Shown: in pieces, positions 12,346 to 20,386 of the stretch
Layout of the letters: each line of letters begins with the position of its first letter
Numbering within the stretch: position 1 is the stretch's first letter
From: a virus
Length of the DNA: 22,608 nucleotides
Virus record (IMG/VR): IMGVR_UViG_3300027741_000287
Location: 1 to 22,608 of that record
Direction: 5' to 3' (one strand)
Notes under the pieces: generated by a model
Told to the model about the DNA's origin: nothing
The model's database searches: none
Seen by the model: only the letters and a program-made list of their open reading frames with translations
Position numbers and translations under genes: made by a program

Positions 12346-14939
12346 TGCAGAAAACAGAACTAAAAATATACGCAGATAGTAAGTATTTCAATGTGGACTT
12401 ATTCGACAATGAGCCTATTGAACTAACTAAGTCTATAATTGAATTGACAGAACCTGAACAAAGGAAGTCAGACTATACAAAGACAATCAACATACCAGGA
12501 ACTGCAAACAATAATTCAATCTTCTCAAACATATTTGATGTCAATCACTCAATATTGAATGGAGACAATGCTAACTTTTATGTAGACTTTGACCCACGCA
12601 AGAAAGCTAATTGTATTTTATATCGTGAGGAGATTCCGCAGTTAAGAGGCTATCTACAAATGACCTCAATTAATATACTTGATGAGCAAAACATCACTTA
12701 TGAATTAGTGGTTTATGGTAGGGTTGCTAACTTGTTTCAAGATGTTGGGGATAGGTTATTGACCGATTACGATTTCAGCGAATACACTCACTTATGGAAC
12801 GAAACTAACGTACGAAACTCAATCAATACTTCAATTATTATAAATGGTGTTACCGCTTTATTCCAATTAGGCAGGGGTTATGTTTACCCATTAATTGATT
12901 ATGGATTTGACAATAACAAGCAACAGACTTATAATGTAGATCAATTATACCCTGCAATTTATGTGAAGACTATTTTAGACAAGATTTTAAAAACACATGG
13001 TTATAGATACGAAAGCACAATCCAATCAAATAACTTTTTAAATTCAACAGACTTTAAGCGGTTGATAATCCCTGCAAGTGGAGTTCCAAGATTAACAGAC
13101 GCTCAAATAATAGATAAAACATTTGTAGTTGATAGAACAAGCGATGACAATTTAGGCGCAGCAACTAATAATGCAGTTAAATTAATATTTAACAATACAG
13201 CGCAAGATACAGACCCTGCAGGAGTAGCAGTTGACCATTCATCATGGGTAGTACCTGCTAATAGTGGTGGTACTTATAATCTTGTATTAAAGTTATTCTT
13301 TAATATTGAGTTAAATATTATTGTTCCTTTATCTTCTGGAGAAAATGTTGAATTTGTAATTAATATTTATATTGAAACTACAAGTGGAAGGCTTTTAAAT
13401 CCAGGCGGAACTTCTCAAATTATAGATATGGATGTAAATAATAGAAGTCAAGATTTAAGTTGTATATTTCAAACTGATAATAGGTTGCTTTATGATGGTG
13501 AAGAAATTTTAGTTAAATGGCAAATTACAAACGTAAGAGTTAGATATCCAAATGGGAAAGCATGGTATACGCCATCTGTATTAAATATCATAATTAAAAC
13601 AGGAACACAATTTTACGACATACCAAAACCTGAACTATCTGAATTTTCTTATGTAAATCCGACAAGCGCACTTCCTGAATTAAAGGCTAAGGACTTTTTA
13701 ACTGCATTGATTAAAATGTTCAATCTTTACATTGAGCCAAATCAACTTGATGATAGGTTGTTAGCGATTGAGCCTCGAGATATTTATTATAATAGTAATG
13801 TAGTAGACATAACTAATAACTTAGATGTGAGCAAAGACTTCATTCAAAAACCTATGGGCGCATTAGATTTCAAAAGACTTGAATTTAGCTATGCTATGGA
13901 TGATGACTATTGGAACAAAGACTACACAGACAAGTATAATTATAATCATGGATTTAAGAGGTTAGAAGTAGCAAATGATTTTTTAGTAGAGACAAAAAAG
14001 ATTGAATTACCATTCGCACCAACACCATTAGCGAAGCCTACAACCGATAGGATTATACCACAGATAGTGTGGTGGAAAGACCAGAACTTTGGTGGTGTTA
14101 GAGTAAACAAAACAGCAAAACCAAGAATATTATATTATGGTGGATTGAAATATACAGGAAAACCATTGACTATTCACTCAAATGGAACACCACCAACAAA
14201 CACACAATATTCAAGCTATGGTTATGCAGGCCACGTTGATGACCCTGTAAATCCTAACTATGATTTGAATTGGGCGACATCGCAAGAAATTCAATACACT
14301 ATTGGAGGGCTAACACCGATTACGATAAACAACCTTTATAAACGATACTGGGAGAAAAATATCAAAGAGATAACTGATAAGGACAGCAAGATAATCGAGT
14401 GTTATATGTACTTTAATAATGTCGAATTGCAGAATTTATCATTCAGAAACCTTTATAAAATAGACCGACAATATTATAGACTTTACAAAGTCGAAACCGA
14501 CTTGAATAGTAATGAGCCTGCAAGATGTCAGTTCTTAAAATTAAAGAATATCAATGTTCCATTAGCAGACCAAGTATTAATCAATGGTGGTTCTCAAACG
14601 ATAACAGGCGAAAGATACACACCGATAATCAGTCAAACACCAAATAGGATTGATGTAATAAATCAAAGAGAGAATTTTAACGTAGAGATTGAAAGCGCAA
14701 TGGGCATAACAGATTATAGGATTGAGCCTAAATCGCAATTCATAAAAGTAGATAATGATGTTTACTTACCACCTGCTAATGCTTCATTTGATTATGATAA
14801 TAACAAATCAATAGAGATTAAAATTTACAATAATCATAGCGGTAATATTAGAGTTTACACAGCAGTAGATTCGCACAACGTAGCGAGGAAAACAGGAATC
14901 ATATTTTATTCAGATGGAACAAATTGGTATCATTTATAA
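12345..14939 (+). CDS. Large tail/baseplate-type structural protein
   Basis: This 864-residue protein begins with a pattern familiar in Bacteroidetes phages: VDLFDNEPIELTKSIIELTEPEQRKSDYTKTINIPGTANNNSIF (about 18-60; an LF-NEPI...SDYTKTI-IPGT signature). The rest is beta-rich with many asparagines, including DFLTALIKMFNLYIEPNQ (about 449-466) and ESAMGITDYRIEPKSQF (about 783-799). I read it as a tail-hub or tail-tip protein because of its length, position before the tape measure gene and the signature. No enzyme motif (lysozyme or peptidase) was found. The last residues (AVDSHNVARKTGIIFYSDGTNWYHL) look like a small domain exposed on the particle. It starts one base inside the previous stop. 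Confidence 0.6.
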   Translation: MQKTELKIYADSKYFNVDLFDNEPIELTKSIIELTEPEQRKSDYTKTINIPGTANNNSIFSNIFDVNHSILNGDNANFYVDFDPRKKANCILYREEIPQLRGYLQMTSINILDEQNITYELVVYGRVANLFQDVGDRLLTDYDFSEYTHLWNETNVRNSINTSIIINGVTALFQLGRGYVYPLIDYGFDNNKQQTYNVDQLYPAIYVKTILDKILKTHGYRYESTIQSNNFLNSTDFKRLIIPASGVPRLTDAQIIDKTFVVDRTSDDNLGAATNNAVKLIFNNTAQDTDPAGVAVDHSSWVVPANSGGTYNLVLKLFFNIELNIIVPLSSGENVEFVINIYIETTSGRLLNPGGTSQIIDMDVNNRSQDLSCIFQTDNRLLYDGEEILVKWQITNVRVRYPNGKAWYTPSVLNIIIKTGTQFYDIPKPELSEFSYVNPTSALPELKAKDFLTALIKMFNLYIEPNQLDDRLLAIEPRDIYYNSNVVDITNNLDVSKDFIQKPMGALDFKRLEFSYAMDDDYWNKDYTDKYNYNHGFKRLEVANDFLVETKKIELPFAPTPLAKPTTDRIIPQIVWWKDQNFGGVRVNKTAKPRILYYGGLKYTGKPLTIHSNGTPPTNTQYSSYGYAGHVDDPVNPNYDLNWATSQEIQYTIGGLTPITINNLYKRYWEKNIKEITDKDSKIIECYMYFNNVELQNLSFRNLYKIDRQYYRLYKVETDLNSNEPARCQFLKLKNINVPLADQVLINGGSQTITGERYTPIISQTPNRIDVINQRENFNVEIESAMGITDYRIEPKSQFIKVDNDVYLPPANASFDYDNNKSIEIKIYNNHSGNIRVYTAVDSHNVARKTGIIFYSDGTNWYHL

Positions 14940-14942
14940 GTC

Positions 14943-16613
14943 ATGGCAGAAGAAAAAGTAATAATAGAAACAGAGGTTAAACTCGGTAATTCGACTAACT
15001 CAGTAAAGAGTTTAAAAGCAGAGTTAAGACAAGTTACAAATGAACTTGCAAACCTTGAAGAAGGTAGTGCAGCATTTGTACAAGCAGCACAAAGAGCAGG
15101 TGCATTAAAAGACCAAATCGGAGATATAAAAGATACAGTTAATGCCTTTAATCCTGAAAAGAAATTTCAAGCTATAGCAGATAGTGTAGGAATAGCAGCA
15201 AATGGATTTTCAGCAATGCAAGGTGCAATGGCTTTGTTTGGCAGTGAAAGTGAAGACCTTAACAAAGTAATTGCTAAAACGCAAGGCGCAATAGCATTAG
15301 CAACAGGATTGAATGGTTTATTGGGAATGGGTGATGCTTTCAAGAATTTATCACTTGTTATTAAATCGCAAGTCGTTTCTGCATTTGCAACATTAAAATC
15401 TTCATTAATAAGTACTGGCATAGGGGCATTAGTTGTAACTATTGGTTTAGCAATAAATGAAATAATAAAATACAATGAAGCAATAGATGAGGAATCTAAT
15501 AAACAAAAAAAGTTAAATGATGAATTAGAAAAATCTAAAAATCTAATGGAGAAAGTTGCAGATGCGAGTGAAAAAAAACGCAATGCACAAAAAGGTGGAC
15601 TTGATGATTTAAAAAGAGAATTAGAATTACTTACAGCTAAAGGAGCGAGTGAAAAAGATATTTTTGAAAAAAATCAAGAAATAACAAGACAAGAATTACA
15701 AAATTTAAAAACAAAAAAATATTCAGGATTAGAAGTTAGTAAAGAAATAGCAGACAAAGAAAATCAATTAAAAGTTAATGAACTTGCCTTTAATAAAAAG
15801 ATGCAAGACCAAGCTATTGAAGACCAAAAAAAGAAAGAAGATAAAGCAAAAAAGAAAAAAGAAGAGGCTAAATCTGATTTTGAATTTTATGAAAATTTAA
15901 CTAAGCAAGAAGAAAAGAAAAAGTTAGCAAGACAAAATGAATATGACAAACAAGTAGAAGATAATAGACAATATAATTACGAACAAAAATTATTAGATAT
16001 TGAAGATGAAAAGAAATTAAATCAAGAGGTTGCAAAAGACACAACAAAAACCGCAGAGGAAAGATATGCAGCATTAGCCAAATTAGCTAAAGATGGAGTT
16101 ATAACGGAAAAGGAAGCAAGCGATGCAAAAATAGCAATCGCACAAGCGGAACAAGATGCTAAATTAGCTTTAATAGGTGCTTATGGACAGACACTAAACC
16201 AAGTTGCAGAATTATTAGGTAAGAATACAGAGGAAGGAAAGGCAGTTGCAATCGCAGCAACAACGATTGATACTTTTGTTGCAGCATTTAGAGCATATAA
16301 AGAAGGTTTGAAAATAGACCCCACAGGAACATTCTCAATAATAGCAGCAGCAGCAGCAACAGCAACAGGATTAAAAGCAATTCAAGGTATCATCAATACA
16401 CCAATACCAGGCAAAGGTGGTGGAGGTGGTGGCGGTGGTTCAATGCCAAGTATGCCAGCAGCACCTGCAATGAGACCAACAGGATTCTCGACAGGGCAAC
16501 CAAGTCAAACACCTCCAAAAGTAGAACCACAAAAAGTATTTGTAGTGGAAAGCGATATAACGAACTCACAAAACAAAGTAGCGAGAATTCAAAGCAAAGC
16601 AACTATTCAATAA
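14943..16613 (+). CDS. Tape measure protein
   Basis: This 556-residue protein sets tail length. It has an N-terminal coiled-coil part (VKSLKAELRQVTNELANLEEGSAAF, about 19-43), a hydrophobic middle (SSLISTGIGALVVTIGLAINEII, about 152-174) and a long charged coiled coil (about 180-370, rich in K, E and Q). A second alanine-rich segment follows, then a linker of eight glycines (about 493-500) and a VFVVESDITNSQNKVARI end of the type seen in Bacteroidetes tape measures. At about 0.15 nm per residue the tail would be near 80 nm, short to medium. A downstream position relative to the tail chaperone is expected, but here three genes intervene. Confidence 0.75.
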   Translation: MAEEKVIIETEVKLGNSTNSVKSLKAELRQVTNELANLEEGSAAFVQAAQRAGALKDQIGDIKDTVNAFNPEKKFQAIADSVGIAANGFSAMQGAMALFGSESEDLNKVIAKTQGAIALATGLNGLLGMGDAFKNLSLVIKSQVVSAFATLKSSLISTGIGALVVTIGLAINEIIKYNEAIDEESNKQKKLNDELEKSKNLMEKVADASEKKRNAQKGGLDDLKRELELLTAKGASEKDIFEKNQEITRQELQNLKTKKYSGLEVSKEIADKENQLKVNELAFNKKMQDQAIEDQKKKEDKAKKKKEEAKSDFEFYENLTKQEEKKKLARQNEYDKQVEDNRQYNYEQKLLDIEDEKKLNQEVAKDTTKTAEERYAALAKLAKDGVITEKEASDAKIAIAQAEQDAKLALIGAYGQTLNQVAELLGKNTEEGKAVAIAATTIDTFVAAFRAYKEGLKIDPTGTFSIIAAAAATATGLKAIQGIINTPIPGKGGGGGGGGSMPSMPAAPAMRPTGFSTGQPSQTPPKVEPQKVFVVESDITNSQNKVARIQSKATIQ

Positions 16614-16631
16614 TTTAATATTTAAAAGAGT

Positions 16632-17639
16632 ATGGCAATAGATAAGAGAATACCCATTTATAGATTTGTAGTTGGTGAGGATGATGAAGCAGGAGTTACC
16701 GCAGTTGCATTAGTTGATAATCCTGCAATCGAGATGAATTGGCAAGCATTCGCAGCAAGTAAAATATCATTTGATTTCGATGACACACTTTCAACTTTAA
16801 GAGGTCAAGAATTAGCACAGCAATTAATTGATAAGGGTGCAATAATCTATGTTATATCTGCACGCCAAGATGTGCAAGGTATGCTTAAAACTGCAAAAGA
16901 CTTAGGCATTCCTGAATCAAGATTATTCGCAACAGGAAGCAATAAGGCAAAGATTGAAAAGGTTAAATCATTAGGCATAACAAAGCATTACGATAATAAC
17001 GCTGATGTCATTAAAGAATTAGGCAGCATAGGTAGCAAGTTCGTAATGGATAAAATCACTTGTTCTAATTGTGGGCATACTTGGATGGTTGCCGATGGTG
17101 GCGAAGACCCTTATAAGTGCAATATGTGCGGAATGGAAAATCAATTTATTGTTGAGCTAAAACAGATTGACCAAAAGATGAGCAAGTTTTCATCTAATAA
17201 AGAAAAGAAAATAATAAGCGGTGCATTGATGGTGGCAGATTTACCAATATATCGCAAAGATGAACAAGGCGAATATTATGGATTATTTACAGCCGAAGAC
17301 ATTTACAATATCCGAAACAAGTTCTTTAAAAATAATAATACCAAATCGGTTAATGAAATGCACGACCCAAACAAGATGGTTGAAGGAGTGTATATGATTG
17401 AATCATTTATTATAGATAGTAAAAGAGGAATAAATGCACCTGATGGGTTGAAGCTAACAGATGGTTCATGGTTTGGTAGCTATAAAGTAGACAATGAAGA
17501 TATATGGAACTACTTTATAAAGTCAGGCGAGTTCAAAGGATTTAGTGTTGAGGGTGTATTTAAGACCACTAAGATTGATGCTAAGCCACTATCTATAATA
17601 AAGCAAGCTATTGACATCATAAAGCAAATTGAAGACTAA
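16632..17639 (+). CDS. XkdF-like prohead protease with inserted HAD and zinc-ribbon domains
   Basis: This 335-residue protein is a composite. Residues 1-42 (IPIYRFVVGEDDEAGVTAVALVDNPAIE) look like the first strands of a phage prohead protease. Residues 44-131 form a HAD-like phosphohydrolase domain: FDFDDTL with D48 and D50, S76 in VISAR, K107, and the acidic HYDNNADV at 119-126. Residues 144-166 form a zinc ribbon (C144, C147, C163, C166). Residues 190-330 resume the XkdF-type protease with ISGALMVADLPIYR, a candidate catalytic His in NEMHD (H244) and Ser in GFSVEG (S305). It would process scaffold and capsid subunits. Its gene sits just before the scaffold candidate and major capsid genes. 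The extra domains have no known role in this setting. Confidence 0.75.
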   Translation: MAIDKRIPIYRFVVGEDDEAGVTAVALVDNPAIEMNWQAFAASKISFDFDDTLSTLRGQELAQQLIDKGAIIYVISARQDVQGMLKTAKDLGIPESRLFATGSNKAKIEKVKSLGITKHYDNNADVIKELGSIGSKFVMDKITCSNCGHTWMVADGGEDPYKCNMCGMENQFIVELKQIDQKMSKFSSNKEKKIISGALMVADLPIYRKDEQGEYYGLFTAEDIYNIRNKFFKNNNTKSVNEMHDPNKMVEGVYMIESFIIDSKRGINAPDGLKLTDGSWFGSYKVDNEDIWNYFIKSGEFKGFSVEGVFKTTKIDAKPLSIIKQAIDIIKQIED

Positions 17640-17683
17640 AAAAGCAACGTAAAAACAAATTAATATTTAATAATAAAAAGAAC

Positions 17684-18241
17684 ATGACACCGAAAGAAGC
17701 ATTAACAAAATTAACAATGTTATTCAGTAAAGAAATGGCAGCACAACAAGCTAAATTAGCTGATGGAACTATTATCTCATGGGAAGGCGAATTGAAAGAA
17801 GGCGCAGCGATTATGGTAGTTGATGAATCAGGCAATATGACACCTGCACCCGATGCAACTCACACATTAGAAGATGGAACAGAAGTTTACACAGTTGGCG
17901 GTTTAGTAACTGCAATCGAAAAACCAAGCGAAGATACAGGTCCTTTAGAAATGTCAAGCGAATTTGAGCAAATCTTCACTAAGCACATCGAACAATTTAG
18001 CGGTGTAATTGGTAGAGTTGAAGCATTAGAAAATTCATTTGCAGAATTAAGCAAAGTAATTGCAGATTCAAAGGTAGATGTTGAAAGCAAGTTTAGCAAA
18101 GTAGTTGAATTAGTTGGAGAGATTGCAACTGAACCAAGTGTTAGCACACCTGCACCAAAAAACTTATTATTCAAAAAAGACAAACCTGCAAAATCTGCAG
18201 TTGAGTTATTCATGGAATTTAAAAAATCACAAAATAAATAA
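17684..18241 (+). CDS. Candidate scaffold / capsid assembly protein
   Basis: This 185-residue protein has a lysine- and alanine-rich helical start, two LADGTxI/LEDGTEV-type beta segments (about 25-77) with GELKEGAAIMVVDESG, and an acidic helical second half (about 85-150) with repeated EQF...RVEALENSFAELSKV coiled-coil pattern. A basic tail (LLFKKDKPAKSAVELFMEFKKSQ) ends it; such tails in scaffold proteins bind capsid subunits. The position between protease and major capsid supports the scaffold call. A head-decoration protein is an alternative for the DGT-containing half. Confidence 0.55.
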   Translation: MTPKEALTKLTMLFSKEMAAQQAKLADGTIISWEGELKEGAAIMVVDESGNMTPAPDATHTLEDGTEVYTVGGLVTAIEKPSEDTGPLEMSSEFEQIFTKHIEQFSGVIGRVEALENSFAELSKVIADSKVDVESKFSKVVELVGEIATEPSVSTPAPKNLLFKKDKPAKSAVELFMEFKKSQNK

Positions 18242-18250
18242 AAAAAAATT

Positions 18251-19204
18251 ATGGCATTTTCATTTAGCAATTTATCAGATTACACCAAGACCAATGAGCA
18301 GATGCTTATTGTTAAGTCTTTCTTCACTCCAAAGACTGCAACTTATATGCAGAAATTAACAGGAGTGAAATTCGCAATGCAAGTACCTTCATTAACCGAT
18401 GATTTCTATTGGAAAAATGGTGGAACTTGTGGACTTTTAGACGCATCAGGTAACACTACAATTTCATCAAGAAATTTAACGGTTGCACCTATCAAGATTG
18501 AAAAATCTTGGTGTATTGCAGACTTAGAAAAGAAGTACACACAATTGATGTTATCACCAGGTTCACAATATGAATCATTACCAGGCGGAATTGATGAAGC
18601 ATTTATGAACTTCATTATGGGCGCACAAGGTGAGAAAGTAGAAATCGCATTATGGCAGTCAGTATCGGGCGGTGGTTCAAGCGACTATACATCTAAATTT
18701 GATGGTTTAATTCAAATCATTGGAGCAGCTACAGGAGTTATAAGTGCAAATGCAAGTGCATACATTACACCAGTAACAGCAGTAACCTCATCAAATATTA
18801 TTTCAGTATTACAAGCTACATATCAAGCTATTCCCGCTGCAATTTTAGACAAAGAAGATTTAAAAATATTCATAGGTCAAGATTGGTCAAGATTGTATCA
18901 AAGTGCATTAGTTAATTCAAATGCAGCATACAATGTAAACAACTACATTAATACAGATGCAACAGGTGAGTATTATTTATTGGGAACAAACGTAAAGATT
19001 GTACCAGTACCAGGATTAAATTCAACTAATAAAGCATACGCATTGAGAACAGGAAATATGTTCATGGGTGTAGACTTAGAAAATGAAGAAGAAGAAATGA
19101 AGATGTGGTATTCTCAAGACTATGATTCAGTATTCATGAGAATGAAGTTTAAGTTAGGAACTCAAATTTCACAACCTACAGAAATAGTAAAATTCATCGT
19201 ATAA
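18251..19204 (+). CDS. Major capsid protein (HK97-like)
   Basis: This 317-residue protein is the likely main shell subunit. It follows protease and scaffold genes directly, has an N-terminal helix, then TPKTATYMQKLTGVKFAMQVPSLTDDFYWKNG, and a middle SSRNLTVAPIKIEKSWCIADLEKKY with the pattern of Bacteroidetes phage capsids. The C-terminal half has a DWSRLYQSAL segment, GTNVKIVPVPGL and NMFMGVDLENEEEEMKMWYSQDYDSVFMRMKFKLGTQ, typical of the P-domain and its final strands. An intrinsic terminator follows within four bases, which is usual after a highly expressed capsid gene. The HK97 fold itself is inferred. Confidence 0.8.
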   Translation: MAFSFSNLSDYTKTNEQMLIVKSFFTPKTATYMQKLTGVKFAMQVPSLTDDFYWKNGGTCGLLDASGNTTISSRNLTVAPIKIEKSWCIADLEKKYTQLMLSPGSQYESLPGGIDEAFMNFIMGAQGEKVEIALWQSVSGGGSSDYTSKFDGLIQIIGAATGVISANASAYITPVTAVTSSNIISVLQATYQAIPAAILDKEDLKIFIGQDWSRLYQSALVNSNAAYNVNNYINTDATGEYYLLGTNVKIVPVPGLNSTNKAYALRTGNMFMGVDLENEEEEMKMWYSQDYDSVFMRMKFKLGTQISQPTEIVKFIV

Positions 19205-19207
19205 TTT

Positions 19208-19230
19208 AAGGGGGTTAATAGCCCCTTTTT
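19208..19230 (+). terminator. Intrinsic terminator after the capsid gene
   Basis: AAGGGG (19208-19213) pairs with CCCCTT (19222-19227) around an eight-base loop and runs into TTT. It lies four bases past the capsid stop. It should lower transcription of what follows, or stop most of it. Confidence 0.7.
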
Positions 19231-19238
19231 AAACTTAA

Positions 19239-19244
19239 AAGGAG
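19239..19244 (+). promoter_or_regulatory. Strong Shine-Dalgarno sequence (AAGGAG)
   Basis: AAGGAG lies ten bases before the ATG at 19255. It is a clear ribosome binding site of a kind not found before most genes here, which start in overlaps or A-rich leaders. It supports the 19255 start and suggests high expression. Confidence 0.6.
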
Positions 19245-19254
19245 AAAACAAAAT

Positions 19255-19773
19255 ATGCCATGTGCAATAGTTAGTTCATACGCCTTAGACTGCAAAGACG
19301 CAGTTGGAGGTATCAAAAATATTTACATCACAGAACTTGCAAATGTTACAGCGGTAACAGAGAATGCAAGCGGATTTGTAACAGCAATCACAAAAGCAGG
19401 TGGAACAAAGTTTTATAAATATGCTTTGCTTCCAAGAGCCAAAAACGATTTCAGTCAAAACATAATGGCTGATGCAGCATTGGGAACGGTTGCTTATGAG
19501 CAAACCATAAATACTAATTTTACTAAATTAGCTTATGTAACTCAATTTCAATTACAGACTTTGATTGCTAACAGATGTTCAGTTATTGTAGAAACAAAAT
19601 CGGGTCAATACTTCTTGTTTGGAAAAGAGAATGGTGTTGAAGTAACCGCAGGTAGTGCAGCAAGTGGAGCAGCAATGAATGAGTTTAATGGATATATCTT
19701 GACCTTTACAGGAATGGAGAAAGCATTAGCAAACGAAGTTAGTTCGAGTATTATCGCAGGATTATTGACATGA
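19255..19773 (+). CDS. Abundant virion protein, probably major tail (tube) protein
   Basis: This 172-residue protein matches a family I recognise in Bacteroidetes phages, starting with a Cys-containing ALDCKDAVGGIKNIYI segment (about 9-24) and ending with AMNEFNGYILTFTGMEKALANEV (about 140-162). The middle (FYKYALLPRAKNDFSQNI, then SVIVETKSGQYFLFGKENGVEVT) is beta-rich, as in tail tube subunits. Strong terminators on both sides and a good Shine-Dalgarno site fit a highly expressed building block. The TGA at 19771-19773 is followed in frame by 27 sense codons, mostly glycine, and then TAA. The chosen end is the TGA; the true end could be 19857 (see findings). Capsid decoration is an alternative function. 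Confidence 0.65.
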   Translation: MPCAIVSSYALDCKDAVGGIKNIYITELANVTAVTENASGFVTAITKAGGTKFYKYALLPRAKNDFSQNIMADAALGTVAYEQTINTNFTKLAYVTQFQLQTLIANRCSVIVETKSGQYFLFGKENGVEVTAGSAASGAAMNEFNGYILTFTGMEKALANEVSSSIIAGLLT

Positions 19774-19857
19774 ATCGGATCTAGTGGTGGTGGAGGTGGA
19801 GGTGGCAATGAACAAATTGGTGGTGGTGGAATTGGTGGTGGAGTAGTGACACCTTAA
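19774..19857 (+). other. In-frame glycine-rich extension behind a TGA codon
   Basis: From 19774 the same frame runs 27 codons to TAA at 19855-19857. The product would start IGSSGGGGGGG and end GIGGGVVTP; 14 of its 27 residues are glycine. GGT/GGA repeats on the DNA level produce this. It could be a read-through tail, a domain cut off by a TGG-to-TGA change, or a product from a strain in which the codon is different. TGA ends many other genes here, so a changed genetic code does not explain it. Confidence 0.5.
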
Positions 19858-19887
19858 GTAAAAAAAATATTGTTTTATGTATTATTT

Positions 19888-19920
19888 AAAAGCCACTCTT
19901 AATCGGAGTGGTTTTTTTTT
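19888..19920 (+). terminator. Intrinsic terminator after the tube-like gene
   Basis: CCACTC (19893-19898) pairs with GAGTGG (19906-19911) around a seven-base loop and is followed by nine T. AAAA before the stem makes weaker use on the other strand possible. It lies inside the first codons of a longer open frame starting at 19877, which argues that this longer start is not used. Confidence 0.8.
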
Positions 19921-19954
19921 AGCAAAATTTTCAAAGACTTATATATATAAGTAT

Positions 19955-20386
19955 ATGTTAAGAGTTGAACAAAATACAATCCAAAATATAATTCTTACTT
20001 TAACCGAAAACAAGGTTGATAAAAGGGAGTATTATTTAATGGAATGTACAAACCAAGTTACAAATGATATTGCATATAGTATTTTATCTAATGATTTAAG
20101 CGCATATCCTGAAAGATATAATGAGTTTGAGTTTACAGTATCACAATCCTTTGTTGATGGCAAAGACAATAACATTAACTTACTCTATTCAGGATTTTAT
20201 ACTTATGTTGTATTTGAAACATCAATGACTTTAAATGACTTTGTAAGTATCGCAAATGCAGCACAAGCAGTCGGTTTTATTATAGGGGAATTAGAAACAG
20301 GATTATTATGGCTTAAACCAACTGCTCAAAACAATACAGAATATAATCCAGCCGATTCAACTACCTTTGTTTACACACCACAATAA
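19955..20386 (+). CDS. Virion-region protein of unknown function
   Basis: The frame is open from ATG 19877 (169 residues), but the first 14 codons of that version cover the terminator at 19888-19920, so I chose the next ATG at 19955, giving 143 residues starting MLRVEQNTIQNIILTL. The protein has alternating strands (EYYLMECTNQ, FEFTVSQSFVDG, SGFYTYVVFETS) and a short acidic helix, resembling tail-associated or head-completion proteins in Bacteroidetes phages. It is followed without a gap by the portal gene. The promoter that serves the gene was not identified; a run of TA steps (about 19939-19954) lies just upstream of the start. Confidence 0.55.
   Translation: MLRVEQNTIQNIILTLTENKVDKREYYLMECTNQVTNDIAYSILSNDLSAYPERYNEFEFTVSQSFVDGKDNNINLLYSGFYTYVVFETSMTLNDFVSIANAAQAVGFIIGELETGLLWLKPTAQNNTEYNPADSTTFVYTPQ

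Noticed and set aside
19605-19808. Proline-rich - strand frame
   Set aside because: It is the antisense shadow of the GGT/GGA glycine repeats.
19255-19857. Alternative genetic code with TGA as sense codon
   Set aside because: TGA ends several other genes at the expected places (for example 593-595, 6044-6046, 7361-7363).
19877-19954. Upstream start of the gene at 19955
   Set aside because: The extra 26 codons cover a strong terminator and its T run, so the downstream ATG is preferred.
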